A stretch of DNA of 64,000 nucleotides from Roseiflexus sp034432635. Its GTDB lineage: Bacteria > Chloroflexota > Chloroflexia > Chloroflexales > Roseiflexaceae. The position numbers were made by a program, and so were the translations under genes. The notes under the pieces are model-generated. The model worked only from the letters and a program-made list of their open reading frames with translations. It did not search any database and was not told the DNA's origin. Below, piece by piece: positions 52,292-62,000 of the stretch (positions are counted from its first letter, which is position 1; each line of letters begins with the position of its first letter). The stretch lies in the NCBI GenBank assembly GCA_034432635.1, contig DAOUBK010000061.1, positions 23,685-87,684 on the forward strand. The letters are read 5' to 3'.

Positions 52292-55200
52292 CTAGCGGTC
52301 ACTCATTTGCGCCAGTGCTGCGCGCGCTTCACCCGCCCAGAGCGTATCGTCGCTCTGATTGGCGACCGTCTCGAATGACCGGATTGCCGCGTTTAGATCT
52401 CCGAGTTGTTCTTCCGCCAATCCCTGATAATACCGCGCTTCGGGGTACGCGCCGCCTTGCCGGTTGACCGCTTCACGAAACCGGTTGAGCGCCGCCTGAA
52501 AGTTGCGTTGCGCAAAATAGACCCGTCCCAACCAGTAGTGCGCCTCGGCGAAGTTGGAGTCAAGGCGAGTTGCGATTTCGAGTTCCTCGCGTGCTTCGTT
52601 CAAGCGATCGGCGCGGATGAGCAGCAGTCCACGGCGGTAGTGCGGCTCCGCCAGGCGCGGATTGATCTCAATCGCCCGTTTATAGGTTTCGAGCGCGCGT
52701 GTGCTGTACCCCTGTCGTTCGTAAATCTTTCCCACCAGCAACGCTGCTTCAGCGTAGCGTGGGCGCAATTCCAGCGCACGGGTGACATCGCGTAGCGCCT
52801 CCTCGATGCGTCCTGCGCTATACTCTGCCTGCGCCAGTCCGAAATACGCTTCTGGAAAGTCGTTGCGTAGGTGGAGCGCCTGCTGATATGCTGCCATGGC
52901 GCCATCAATATCGTCGGTACGCACCCGTGCCTCGCCCAGCCAGAGCAGGGCATCGGCTGATTGCGGTTCACCCTGAACTGCATTCAGGAAATGTCCCGCT
53001 GCAATCGACCAGTTGCCGTCAGTCGCCGCCACTCGCCCAAGCCCGATGTGTGCTGCTGCCAGCGATGGGTTCTGCTGCAACGCCGCACGATACTGCTGTT
53101 CGGCTTCCGCCAGTTTGCCGCGTCGCAGTGCAATGTCTCCGAGTAACGCCAGCGCCTCCGGGTAGATATTGCGCCGCTCGATCGCCTGCCGCGCCGCTTC
53201 ATACGCGGCATCGAGGCGCCCCACGCCCAGATATGCCAGCGCTGCACCATAGCGAAGTGTTGCGCTCGCCGGTTGCTGCGTGATCGCGCGTTCATATGCC
53301 ATCACTGCGGTTTCGTACTCACGGAGTTCGAGCAGTGTTGCACCTATCTGCTCCAGCACGGCAGGATCGCCTGCGCCGGCATCGAGCGCCGCTGCGTAGC
53401 GACGCGCAGCCGCGCGGTCGTTCCCTGCGCGTCGGGCAAGTTGCGCCAGCGCCAGATGAGCGGGTACGTGGCGCGGGTTTGAATTGACCGCCGTCTCAAA
53501 CTGGCGCTCAGCCAGCGGGATGTCGCCCAGATCGAGCAGCACCTGTCCGAGTTCATACGAAAGGTCGGCGAATACCGGCGCGCTGCGAGCAGTATTCTGT
53601 CGTCCCTCCTCCAGCACCTGGCGCGCTGCATCGGGTTGCCCGGCAGTCCGGTAGAGACGACTCAGTTCGATGATAGCAGCCGCATTATTACGCTCCACCA
53701 GCGGCAGAAGCGTCTGTTCGGCTTCCGCGTACCCTTCCGGTCCGCTGAGGCGAAGCGTGCGCGCCAGTACCAGCGTCTCATCGTTGCCGGGATGTTGCTC
53801 AGCCAGCCAGCGACGATGCACGAGCGCTTCCTGCCAGCGTTGGTCTTCTTCCGCCAGTTCCGCCAGACGGATGCGCGCCGGGAAGTAGTTCGGATCGCGA
53901 TCCAGCGCCATGGCGAGCAACTGCTGCGCCTGCTCACGGTTCTGCGGCAATATCAACAACGCCTGATGGAACAGCGGCTCCGGTCGCTCAGGCGCCAGTC
54001 GCGCCGCCGTCTCGAATGCTCTGCGCGCTTCCTCCAATCGATCATTCACCACCAGCGATCTGCCGCGCAGCAGGGTCAGGTCAGCGTTGCCTGGTTGTGT
54101 CTTTTCGAGCATGTCGATCTGTCGTAGCGCATCGGTCGCTGGCGACCAGGTGCGCGTCAGACCTGCCCAGATAGCTGCAATACCCGTCGGTGGCTGTGTA
54201 TCGCGCAATCGCGCGAGTTCGACCTCGACCGCCGCCAGCCAGAAACGATGCTGCCGCAGCGCGAGATCGGCACGTCGCGCCTGATGGATAGCGATGCTGC
54301 TATCAATATGTCGTTGTTCAGTATCAGCGGTTGCGGCACGTTTATTCCATTCCTGATTAAGCGTCGTCGCTTCGCGTAGCGCCAGCGAAAGGTCGCTGAG
54401 GACGGCGTTCAGCTCGGCTTCCGGTGACGGCAGTGCTGGTTTTTGCGTCCATGGCGGAGGTGTGATATCCAGTTCCCACAGGAGCGGACCGCGGGCATCG
54501 ACCAGTTGCGCCAGACGCAAGAGTGCTCGCTCGCCCTGGACAGCCGCACGCAGGCGGGTACTCACGATTGGACGAAGATCGGCGGGAACATCGCGGTCAT
54601 CGACATCAATCTGGCGGGCAGCGGCATTGAGCGTTTCCGTCGCTGCTTCCAGTTGCCCATCGAGACGGTAGGCTCTGGCAAGTGTCAACAACAGCGGTGT
54701 GGATGGCGTCAACAACCGGCGCGCCTGCTCGAGCGACACAGCCGCAGCCGCCGGATCGCCTGACCGCAGTTCTTCCAGCGCCAGACTGTACCGCAGCACG
54801 CCGAGATCTTCGCCTTGCAGCAACGCTATCGCCCGATTGAACGCTTCGCGGGATGCCGGGTCGCCCATGTCGTACTGAACTGCGCCAAGCGCGGCATACA
54901 ACCGCGCCAGTTCGGCAGGCGACGCATCGGGCATGGCTGCGGTTGCCCGCTGGAACTCCGCGACCGACTGCTCATAGTCACCGCGCGCCCACCAGACCAC
55001 AGCGCGCATGGTATGTAGCAATCCGGGGCGCAGCGCAGGGTGGTCGCGCTCGAGTGCATCGAACGTCGCCATGGCATTGCTGTACGCTCCTCGTTTGTAA
55101 TCCGCCAGCGCGCGCACCAGACGCGGAATGACGACACGCCCGTTGATTGGTTGCGTCGCAAGCGGATACACCGATGGAAATGCGAAGCGCCCGACGAAGC

Positions 55201-55834
55201 CGTCGAGACTGTACAACGCCTGTATCCCTTCTGGCGCATAGATGAGAACGGGTGTCAGTGTTGCGGCGTCGAGCATTCCGCCGGTGGTTATCTCTCCCCA
55301 AATGAGGAGATCGGCGTGCTGGGTACGCACGAGCGCCTGTGCTGCGGCAAGATCGGCAGGCGCAATCTCGACCGATCGGACGGTAACGCCCGGTCCGGCA
55401 GTCGTTGCCAGCAGTTCTGCCAGTTCAACCGCCGCCATGCGTCCCGTAGCGCCGGGAACGCCGCCTGTTTCATAGAACGGCGCCACCAGAACGGTCAACT
55501 CATCAGCGCGTGTTGCGGGAAGCAGACGGGGCAATACCAGCAGAATCGATACCACCAGAAGAACGCTGATGCCGGCGGTACGGAGGCGTGCATTGAACAA
55601 CGCCTCGCGCGCCCGTCCGGTCCAGGGCGCATCGGCAAGCACCGCATCGGGCAGATCGATCTCTTCGCCGGAACTGCTAATGATCGTTGCACTGCGCGTT
55701 AGCCGGGCGTATCTTTGAACAGACGCCCGCAACTGCCGTAACCAGAATTGTACCTGCGAGCGCAGCGGCGCTACCAGGAGAACCACCACACCGGCGGCGA
55801 CGAGAAGCGCCAGACTGATGACTGCGACCTGCAT
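52292..55834 (-). CDS. giant membrane-anchored TPR protein
   Basis: The 1180-residue protein starts at ATG 55834. Membrane segments are at about 2-24 and 87-105; the remainder (about 250-1180) consists of tetratricopeptide repeats, for example AEQQYRAALQQNPSLAAAHI and ALETYKRAIEINPRLAEPHY. A domain at about 110-250 looks like an extracytoplasmic ligand region (VLVAPFYETGGVPG). TPR arrays are protein-binding scaffolds. The gene follows the REC-GGDEF-REC regulator by three bases, so both are probably in one operon. The partner is unknown. Confidence 0.78.
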   Translation of the reverse strand: MQVAVISLALLVAAGVVVLLVAPLRSQVQFWLRQLRASVQRYARLTRSATIISSSGEEIDLPDAVLADAPWTGRAREALFNARLRTAGISVLLVVSILLVLPRLLPATRADELTVLVAPFYETGGVPGATGRMAAVELAELLATTAGPGVTVRSVEIAPADLAAAQALVRTQHADLLIWGEITTGGMLDAATLTPVLIYAPEGIQALYSLDGFVGRFAFPSVYPLATQPINGRVVIPRLVRALADYKRGAYSNAMATFDALERDHPALRPGLLHTMRAVVWWARGDYEQSVAEFQRATAAMPDASPAELARLYAALGAVQYDMGDPASREAFNRAIALLQGEDLGVLRYSLALEELRSGDPAAAAVSLEQARRLLTPSTPLLLTLARAYRLDGQLEAATETLNAAARQIDVDDRDVPADLRPIVSTRLRAAVQGERALLRLAQLVDARGPLLWELDITPPPWTQKPALPSPEAELNAVLSDLSLALREATTLNQEWNKRAATADTEQRHIDSSIAIHQARRADLALRQHRFWLAAVEVELARLRDTQPPTGIAAIWAGLTRTWSPATDALRQIDMLEKTQPGNADLTLLRGRSLVVNDRLEEARRAFETAARLAPERPEPLFHQALLILPQNREQAQQLLAMALDRDPNYFPARIRLAELAEEDQRWQEALVHRRWLAEQHPGNDETLVLARTLRLSGPEGYAEAEQTLLPLVERNNAAAIIELSRLYRTAGQPDAARQVLEEGRQNTARSAPVFADLSYELGQVLLDLGDIPLAERQFETAVNSNPRHVPAHLALAQLARRAGNDRAAARRYAAALDAGAGDPAVLEQIGATLLELREYETAVMAYERAITQQPASATLRYGAALAYLGVGRLDAAYEAARQAIERRNIYPEALALLGDIALRRGKLAEAEQQYRAALQQNPSLAAAHIGLGRVAATDGNWSIAAGHFLNAVQGEPQSADALLWLGEARVRTDDIDGAMAAYQQALHLRNDFPEAYFGLAQAEYSAGRIEEALRDVTRALELRPRYAEAALLVGKIYERQGYSTRALETYKRAIEINPRLAEPHYRRGLLLIRADRLNEAREELEIATRLDSNFAEAHYWLGRVYFAQRNFQAALNRFREAVNRQGGAYPEARYYQGLAEEQLGDLNAAIRSFETVANQSDDTLWAGEARAALAQMSDR

Positions 55835-55837
55835 ACG

Positions 55838-57169
55838 CTACGATGCCTTTTGCGATAGGCTACGCACTTCGACGATCTTCGCGTGCAACTGTTCGTGATC
55901 GAGCGGCAACGAGAGGAAATGCCTGATCGTGCCGGGAGCAACGATACCGGAACTGTCCCCATTGGCAAGCGCAATGATCGGCAGCGTCGGTTGATGGGTA
56001 GCCAGGTTGCGACAGAACTCGCGCAGCGGTTTCCCCAACCGCATATCGACGATCACCAGGGCAGTTTCGGGATGGTAGGCAAGCAACCGTTCGGCATCGA
56101 GCACAGTCGGCGCATCGAGTGCACGCAGATCGGCTTGATCGAGCGTTGAGGTAATGACGCTGCGCAGCACGACATCGTCGGAAACGATCAGCGCCAGTGC
56201 AAGCGACGCACCACGGCGATCACGTTCGACAACCCACTCATCAGTACTGCGGATATCGACCGCATACGTGCTACCGGGTGACTGCTTGGCATACTGCTTC
56301 ATCTCCGCCGCCACGCGACTGATCTCTTCGTAATCGGTGAAGCGCCGACGGTGGTTGGTAACCACCCCTATTGAAATCGTTGTAATCGGGAAATTGCGCG
56401 GCACCCCCTGTCGATCAACGCCGCGCAAATAGCCGCGTGCCAGGTCTTCCGGGTCGTAGAGGTCGCGCACCCGCTTATCGAACAGTGCAATAATGCCCTG
56501 ACAGATCTCATCAAGGCATTCGGGCGATGTGAGCACTGCAAAGTCGTCACCACCGATATGCCCGATGAAGTCGCTGGCAGCGCCCTTTTCCTGTACCACA
56601 TCTGTGAGCACCTCGGCAACCAGTTTGATCAAACGGTCACCACGTGCCGGTCCATAGGTATCGTTGAATGCCTTGAAGTTATCGAGATCGACATACAAAA
56701 GGGCGAAAGGCGTATCGTTCTTCAGGCGGTACTTCAGCTCTTCGGTCAGGAGCACATTCCCTGCCAGACCGGTGAGCGGATTATGCACGGGGGTCTGCGC
56801 CGCACGACGTAGATGTGCGCGAATGCGGGCAAGTAATTCGGGGATGTTGAACGGCTTGGTGACATAATCATCAGCGCCGGTATCAAACCCGGTCACCACA
56901 TCCTCAGCAGTTGAGCGAGCAGTGAGAATGAGCATTGGCACGTGGGCAGTGCGGGTATCGTTGCGGAGTTGACGGATCGCCTCATACCCGTCCATCTGCG
57001 GCATCATCAGATCGATGATCACCAGGTCCGGAATCCACTCCTGTGCCATGCGCACGAGTTGATCGCCGTTCTGGGTCACCACCACCTCATATCCCTGAGA
57101 GCGCAAGACCAGTTCGAGCAGCTGGCGCACTGCCAGCTCATCATCTGCTATCAGGATGCGTTTGGTCAT
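55838..57169 (-). CDS. response regulator with GGDEF domain and second receiver-like domain
   Basis: The 444-residue protein starts at ATG 57169. REC 1 has Asp9/Asp10, the phosphoacceptor Asp53 (VIIDLMMP) and Lys105. The GGDEF domain (about 125-290) has GGDDF (206-210) in place of GGDEF, so cyclase activity is possible but not certain; no RxxD inhibitory site is obvious. The C-terminal part (about 305-444) looks like a second receiver fold (LIVSDDVVLRSVITSTLDQA, then VIVDMRLGKPLREFC). The gene starts downstream of the PfkB gene and ends three bases before the giant TPR gene. Confidence 0.82.
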   Translation of the reverse strand: MTKRILIADDELAVRQLLELVLRSQGYEVVVTQNGDQLVRMAQEWIPDLVIIDLMMPQMDGYEAIRQLRNDTRTAHVPMLILTARSTAEDVVTGFDTGADDYVTKPFNIPELLARIRAHLRRAAQTPVHNPLTGLAGNVLLTEELKYRLKNDTPFALLYVDLDNFKAFNDTYGPARGDRLIKLVAEVLTDVVQEKGAASDFIGHIGGDDFAVLTSPECLDEICQGIIALFDKRVRDLYDPEDLARGYLRGVDRQGVPRNFPITTISIGVVTNHRRRFTDYEEISRVAAEMKQYAKQSPGSTYAVDIRSTDEWVVERDRRGASLALALIVSDDVVLRSVITSTLDQADLRALDAPTVLDAERLLAYHPETALVIVDMRLGKPLREFCRNLATHQPTLPIIALANGDSSGIVAPGTIRHFLSLPLDHEQLHAKIVEVRSLSQKAS

Positions 57170-57243
57170 GGAATATGCCGCACACCACAGGTTGCGCGGG
57201 CAGTCGCTACTGTGACGCCTGTTAGTTAATCGAAACACCCGCG

Positions 57244-58188
57244 TCAGATCACGAGTTGAGCGTACAGGATTTCCAGTGTAAGATCCTGGCGCACCGTATC
57301 GGGCGATTCAAGTGTCAACGTTGCGGCGCTCACCCCCAGGCGCACTGCTTCGTCGATCGGAATATCGTGCAGCAACGCATATACCACCGTTGCCGTGAGC
57401 GCATCGCCAGCGCCGGTGGGATCAACGATTTCGACGTTAATTGCCGGAATGTGACCACTCGATGAAGGAGTTGCGTACACCAACCCCTGCTCCGCAAGGG
57501 TCACAATTGCAATCTCGACCCCTTCGGCGGTCAGGCGGCGAGCGGCAGTTATCGCCTGCGCGACATCCGTCACCTGCACACCGGACAGTGCTTCTGCTTC
57601 GATGGCATTCGGCACGACCATAAAGAACGAACCGATGAATGGACGGTAGCGCAGCGCCGGCTCGTATGCCACCGGGTCGAGCACAACCGGCACGTCGGCT
57701 GCGGCGCAGATGTCAAGCAGGGTCTTCGCACTTTCGACCGGTATATTGGCGTCCATCACCACCATTGGCGCATGCTGGAACAATGCGCGGTGTGCCGTGA
57801 TCACCGTCGGAGTCAGCGCCTCGACCGCTTCGGTGTCATCGACGCCGGTGATCAACTGTCCCTCCGGCGAGAGCAATGCCACATACGCTGGCGAGTGATG
57901 CGTGCACACTCTGATGATATGGTCGGTATTGACCCCCGCGCGTGCTGTTTGCTGCACAATCGCCTGACCGAAATCATCGTCGCACACCACCGAGACCAGC
58001 GTTGTCGGATAGCCGAGGCGCGCCAGATTTTCGGCGACATTCCGCGCACATCCTCCCACACTGATGCGCACGTCTGCCGGATTCGAGGTGCTGGCGAGCA
58101 CCTCGCCGCGCAGCCGACACTTGATGTCCAGACACGCCGCGCCGACAACGACCACCGGTTCGCCCGAATTGTCATGGTTTGTTTGCAT
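57244..58188 (-). CDS. PfkB-family kinase, pseudouridine-kinase-like
   Basis: The 314-residue protein starts at ATG 58188. VVGAACLDIKCRLRG and SNPADVRISVGGCARNVAENLARLGYP match the N-terminal signature of PsuK-type pseudouridine kinases. DPTGAGDALTATVVYALL has the catalytic base Asp of the GAGD motif. PfkB kinases phosphorylate sugars or nucleosides. Its start overlaps the SPFH stop by 17 bases, so the pair is coupled. Substrate by family resemblance only. Confidence 0.8.
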   Translation of the reverse strand: MQTNHDNSGEPVVVVGAACLDIKCRLRGEVLASTSNPADVRISVGGCARNVAENLARLGYPTTLVSVVCDDDFGQAIVQQTARAGVNTDHIIRVCTHHSPAYVALLSPEGQLITGVDDTEAVEALTPTVITAHRALFQHAPMVVMDANIPVESAKTLLDICAAADVPVVLDPVAYEPALRYRPFIGSFFMVVPNAIEAEALSGVQVTDVAQAITAARRLTAEGVEIAIVTLAEQGLVYATPSSSGHIPAINVEIVDPTGAGDALTATVVYALLHDIPIDEAVRLGVSAATLTLESPDTVRQDLTLEILYAQLVI

Positions 58189-59377
58189 GTCCCGGCTTCT
58201 TCTCTCCGCTCTTCGATGCATCGTTCAATGGTTTCGAGTTCGCAGGGGAGGGGAGCAGGTCATCGGTTTCGAGCAATTCTTGCAGCAGAATCGTATTGAT
58301 GATGTCGGGTGATACCTCGATGCCTTCCTCGCGCAGCACTCGCACGATGCGCCGAATGCGCTCGGCTTCCGCCTGCGCTTCTGCTTCGCTCATCACGCGA
58401 ATGCGCTTGGCTTCACGTTCGGCTTCTATCTCGCGCATTCGCGTTTCTCGCTCGATTGCTGCATCGGGATTGGCGGAACGGAAGCGATCCTCCGGAACAT
58501 TGAAATAATCGATATCGACGCGGGTGACAACCACGCCCCAGCGGTGCGACAGTTCGTTCAGGCGGCGGAACACTTCGCGTGAGATGCGTTGTCGTTCCTG
58601 ATACGCGATCACTGCGCTCTTAGTTTCGGCAAAGATCACCTCACGGACAATGTCATCGACTTCGTGGTGCAACTGTCGCGCCAGCAGTTTCTCCCAGAAC
58701 GCTACGTCGAGACGCGCCTGTTCGAGGTCGCGTCCCATTTCACGCGCCACTTCGTTCTGGATCTGCCCCCGGTTGGGAATATTCGCCAGCGCAAACTCGG
58801 GATTCTGCACCCGATATCGCAGATGTACTTCGACTTCGTCGATGCTGTGCGAGCCGCCGGTATTGATCCTGGTAACTTTGACATCGTGGCTCAGTTCATA
58901 GAGCGGAATGGTCGCCACCCGTCGTTCCAGCAGCGGAACGAGCGGTGGTGCCAGCGGTGGTTGAAGGCGGTAGAGCGAACCGCTGTAGAACCGTGCAACC
59001 ATGATGGCGTGATCCTCCGGCACCACGACAGTATGCTGCGAGATCCAGCGGAAGATGTAGATTAACACACCGCTCCAACCTATCGGAAACACAATGCCGC
59101 CAGTATCGCCCAGCACATCGCGCCCTAGAAAATACGCCGCCATTAGGGACGTCACCGCTGCAAGCGCCGCCATCATGCCAATCTCATTCCAGTCGCCATT
59201 GAGTGCGATAATTAGGCTGACTGCCATAATGACGACACAGAGAAAGGTGACCGCATCGCTCTGCGGCACCGTCAGATAGATCACGACGAGCGACACAAAC
59301 ATCAACCCCAGCGCCAGCGATGCGGCGGCGTAGCGTGCCGATTGATCATTCCGTCCGAAGAGGCTTTTTGACGCCAT
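58172..59377 (-). CDS. SPFH/Band 7 (stomatin-like) membrane protein
   Basis: The 401-residue protein has four N-terminal membrane segments (about 17-36, 43-60, 65-84 and 94-113). The Band 7 domain (about 115-320) includes VVPEDHAIMVARFYSGSLYRL and SIDEVEVHLRYRVQNP. A charged coiled-coil region follows (about 305-350) with a disordered tail. SPFH proteins organise membrane microdomains. It directly follows the alcohol dehydrogenase stop and overlaps the PfkB start. Its partner protease is not here. Confidence 0.83.
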   Translation of the reverse strand: MASKSLFGRNDQSARYAAASLALGLMFVSLVVIYLTVPQSDAVTFLCVVIMAVSLIIALNGDWNEIGMMAALAAVTSLMAAYFLGRDVLGDTGGIVFPIGWSGVLIYIFRWISQHTVVVPEDHAIMVARFYSGSLYRLQPPLAPPLVPLLERRVATIPLYELSHDVKVTRINTGGSHSIDEVEVHLRYRVQNPEFALANIPNRGQIQNEVAREMGRDLEQARLDVAFWEKLLARQLHHEVDDIVREVIFAETKSAVIAYQERQRISREVFRRLNELSHRWGVVVTRVDIDYFNVPEDRFRSANPDAAIERETRMREIEAEREAKRIRVMSEAEAQAEAERIRRIVRVLREEGIEVSPDIINTILLQELLETDDLLPSPANSKPLNDASKSGEKKPGHANKP

Positions 59378-60331
59378 CTATACCTCCAGCAACACCTTCA
59401 ACCGACCCGCTGCAGCAGCAAAGGCGCGTATGCCATCATACAGGGGAAATCGCGCGGCAATCAACGGTGCTGTGGCGATCAACCCGCCGTCCAGGGCGCG
59501 TAACGCGGCGGCAAAGGGACCGCAGCGCGAACCGATCAACCGGATCTCATCGACGACCAGCATCGTCAGGTTGCATTCCGATTCGGCGGCAAATGTGCTC
59601 TTTATAACCAGACATCCGCGCGGGCGCACTAACCGACGCGCCACGCTGAATCCGTGCGGCTGACCGGTGCAGTCGATGACGACATCGAAACCGGCGGTAT
59701 GCGCCTCGTCAAGTTCATTCACGTGCATGGTGTGGATTGCCATGCAATTCAGAAACTCCCAGCGCTCCGGGTGCCGCCCAACCAGGGTTACATCGCAGCC
59801 AGGCAGTCGTGCCGCCTGAACGCAGAGCAGCCCAAGTTTCCCATCGCCAACGACCGCTACCCGATCCGTCGGGCGCAGATGTATCTGTTGCAGGATTTCG
59901 AGCGCCGCCGCAACCGGTTCGGTAAAGACAGCAACCGTGTCTGGCATACGATCCGGTACGCGATGCAGGCAGGCAACCGGAAGACTGAACAGTTCTGCCA
60001 TCGCGCCGTCGTGCCGATCAATGCCGAGCGTTGTTCGATCAGGGCAATGGCTTTCATCTCCACGCCAGCAGACGGCGCAGGAACGGCATGCAGCGTTGAT
60101 CTCACCCACCACGCGCTGACCGATCCACGCCGCATCTTCGCATGCAACGACGACGCCAACAAACTCGTGCCCCAGGATGCCACGGAAATTCATGTAGCCG
60201 CGCGTGATCTCAATATCGGTGTTGCAAATACCGACCAGAGAGGGGCGTATGAGCGCCTTGCCGGAACGCAGGACTGGTCGAGGATAGTCGTCGACCTGAC
60301 GCAGTTTGCCATCGTATACAATGGCGTGCAT
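59378..60331 (-). CDS. zinc-type alcohol/polyol dehydrogenase
   Basis: The 317-residue medium-chain dehydrogenase starts at ATG 60331 (MHAIVYDGKLRQV). Catalytic zinc ligands are Cys36 and His55/Glu56 (GHEFVG). The structural zinc lobe has Cys82, Cys85, Cys88 and Cys96. The nucleotide site is VAVVGDGKLGLLCVQAARL. The enzyme oxidises an alcohol or polyol with NAD(P)+. A TTGCAC-18-TATAAT promoter at 60415-60444 heads the operon; the stop is directly followed by the SPFH start. Confidence 0.84.
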   Translation of the reverse strand: MHAIVYDGKLRQVDDYPRPVLRSGKALIRPSLVGICNTDIEITRGYMNFRGILGHEFVGVVVACEDAAWIGQRVVGEINAACRSCAVCWRGDESHCPDRTTLGIDRHDGAMAELFSLPVACLHRVPDRMPDTVAVFTEPVAAALEILQQIHLRPTDRVAVVGDGKLGLLCVQAARLPGCDVTLVGRHPERWEFLNCMAIHTMHVNELDEAHTAGFDVVIDCTGQPHGFSVARRLVRPRGCLVIKSTFAAESECNLTMLVVDEIRLIGSRCGPFAAALRALDGGLIATAPLIAARFPLYDGIRAFAAAAGRLKVLLEV

Positions 60332-60414
60332 TGGCGACTCGCGCTCTATCATGAATGCGGCATCAGGCTCTTTGGTCAGGAATATCCTGTGCCGTGCCAG
60401 TGTCTCGCCGCTGT

Positions 60415-60444
60415 ATTATACTACACTGGTCATGAACTGTGCAA
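60415..60444 (-). promoter_or_regulatory. promoter of the alcohol dehydrogenase-SPFH-PfkB operon
   Basis: On the minus strand TTGCAC (60444-60439), an 18-base spacer and TATAAT (60420-60415) lie about 85 bases before the dehydrogenase start. Confidence 0.6.
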
Positions 60445-60497
60445 TACAGGCAGATGTGGTTCGTGCCGTCGCATCCGACATATCAGACAGGTGATCC

Positions 60498-61508
60498 ATG
60501 CCGCTGCGGATCGTGTTTCTTGGCAGTCCGGCTTTTGCCGTTCCCCCGCTCGAACGTCTGGTTGCAGACGATCGCTACCAGGTGGTGGGGGTTGTGACGC
60601 AACCTGATCGTCCGGCGGGGCGGGGGAGGGCGCCGGTTGCAACACCGGTCAAACAGGCGGCGCTTCGTCTGGGGGTGCCGGTGCTCACCCCCGAAACGTT
60701 GCGCGATCCGGATGCCGTGGCTGCGCTGGCAGCACTGCGCCCCGATGTGGGGGTCGTTGCTGCGTATGGCGAAATCCTGCGGCGCGATGTACTTGCCATC
60801 CCGCCGCTTGGCTATGTCAATATCCATCCGTCGCTCCTGCCGCTCTACCGTGGTCCGTCGCCGGTTGCAGGCGCGATCCTCAATGGCGATGTCGAAACTG
60901 GCGTCACAATTATGCTGATCGACGCAAAGATGGACTCTGGTCCCATCCTGGCGCAGCGCACTGTTCCGTTGCCGCCCAATGCACGCACCGGTTCTCTGAC
61001 GCAGGAACTCTTCGCAATCGGCGCCGATATGCTGGTCGAAACGCTCGAGGCGTATACCAGGGGTGCGATAACGCCGCAACCGCAGGATCACGCACGTGCG
61101 ACGGTCACGAAACTCCTTACTCGTGACGATGGGATCATCGACTGGGCCCAGCCTGCCGTCCGGATCGAGCGGATGACCCGCGCCTATGATCCCTGGCCCG
61201 GCGCAACGACGACTTGGCGCGGTGCGCCGCTCAAAATCATCGCAGCGCGTGTTATTGCCGACCGGTGCGAGGATGCGCCGCCCGGCACGCTCATCGATAT
61301 CGCCGAGGGTCCGGCAGTGGCGACCGGTGACGGTTTGCTGGCGCTGGTCACAGTGCAACCGGCGGGCAAACGCCCGCTACCGGCAGCCGACTGGCGCCGT
61401 GGTCTGCGGCTGGTCGATGGAGAACGGTTGGGGCACACTGCCGCAGGGTTGCGAAGTGAGGATGGGGAAACCGCATCTGTGTCTGCAGAGGGGGCAGACG
61501 GTGAGTGA
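60498..61508 (+). CDS. fmt: methionyl-tRNA formyltransferase
   Basis: The 336-residue enzyme formylates Met-tRNA(fMet) with 10-formyl-tetrahydrofolate. The N terminus is RIVFLGSPAFAVPPLERL. The catalytic triad is Asn108, His110 and Asp146 (GYVNIHPSLLPLYRGPSP, IDAKMDSGP), and SLLP is the folate-binding signature. The C-terminal domain holds a typical DWAQPA region. Length is a little above the usual 310-320 because of a 20-residue tail. It is divergent from the alcohol dehydrogenase operon; the 166 bases between them contain that operon's promoter. Confidence 0.92.
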   Translation: MPLRIVFLGSPAFAVPPLERLVADDRYQVVGVVTQPDRPAGRGRAPVATPVKQAALRLGVPVLTPETLRDPDAVAALAALRPDVGVVAAYGEILRRDVLAIPPLGYVNIHPSLLPLYRGPSPVAGAILNGDVETGVTIMLIDAKMDSGPILAQRTVPLPPNARTGSLTQELFAIGADMLVETLEAYTRGAITPQPQDHARATVTKLLTRDDGIIDWAQPAVRIERMTRAYDPWPGATTTWRGAPLKIIAARVIADRCEDAPPGTLIDIAEGPAVATGDGLLALVTVQPAGKRPLPAADWRRGLRLVDGERLGHTAAGLRSEDGETASVSAEGADGE

Positions 61509-61536
61509 CCGAACGAGATTTCGGTCTGTTTTTCCG

Positions 61537-61559
61537 GGAGCGCGGGCGTCCCCGCCCGC
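61537..61559. repeat. dispersed GC-rich palindrome
   Basis: GGAGC followed by GCGGGCG-TCCC-CGCCCGC. It lies 29 bases after the fmt stop and matches 30379-30401 at all but one position. Confidence 0.6.
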
Positions 61560-61616
61560 AGACGCGCCAGGCGTGCGGACGATGGGACGCCCGAAATGAA
61601 TGACGGTCTACCTTAT

Positions 61617-62000
61617 TCAAACGCTCGAACGTTCAGCCGTTCCACGCTCGAACACCCACCGCGCCTCGTGCTGCACCACCTGTGCAAAGCGGCTATCGTG
61701 CGGGATGCGCAGCCACTCGTCGAGAGTGTAGACCATGAGGTCTACCGGTACAGGGAGCGTATCAACATTCCACGCTGCAGCGCGCTGTTCAAAGGGCAGG
61801 TCCGACTGCGCGACGATCAGCAGTACGTCAAGATCGCTGCCAACGCTCCAGTCGCCGCGTGCATAGGAGCCAATGTACCCGACGCGCAACAGCTCCGGGC
61901 AGTGTTGCGCCTGTGCCTGCGCCCATTTCCGCAGCGCATGATCGACCGCCTGAGCATCAGGCCATTTGACGACGGACGAATGTGATGATTTCACGGGCAT
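61617..62000 (-). CDS. MNT-type nucleotidyltransferase (antitoxin-like)
   Basis: The 127-residue protein starts at ATG 62000 (GTG 61994 is an alternative). It has the minimal nucleotidyltransferase motif GSYARGDWSVGSDLD with Ser45, Asp56 and Asp58, plus the third acidic residue Asp87 (PVPVDLMVY). These small enzymes are usually the antitoxin partner of HEPN proteins and can AMPylate the toxin. Its start overlaps the HEPN stop by 44 bases. It is highly similar to the C-terminal domain of the YidD fusion upstream. Confidence 0.83.
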   Translation of the reverse strand: MPVKSSHSSVVKWPDAQAVDHALRKWAQAQAQHCPELLRVGYIGSYARGDWSVGSDLDVLLIVAQSDLPFEQRAAAWNVDTLPVPVDLMVYTLDEWLRIPHDSRFAQVVQHEARWVFERGTAERSSV

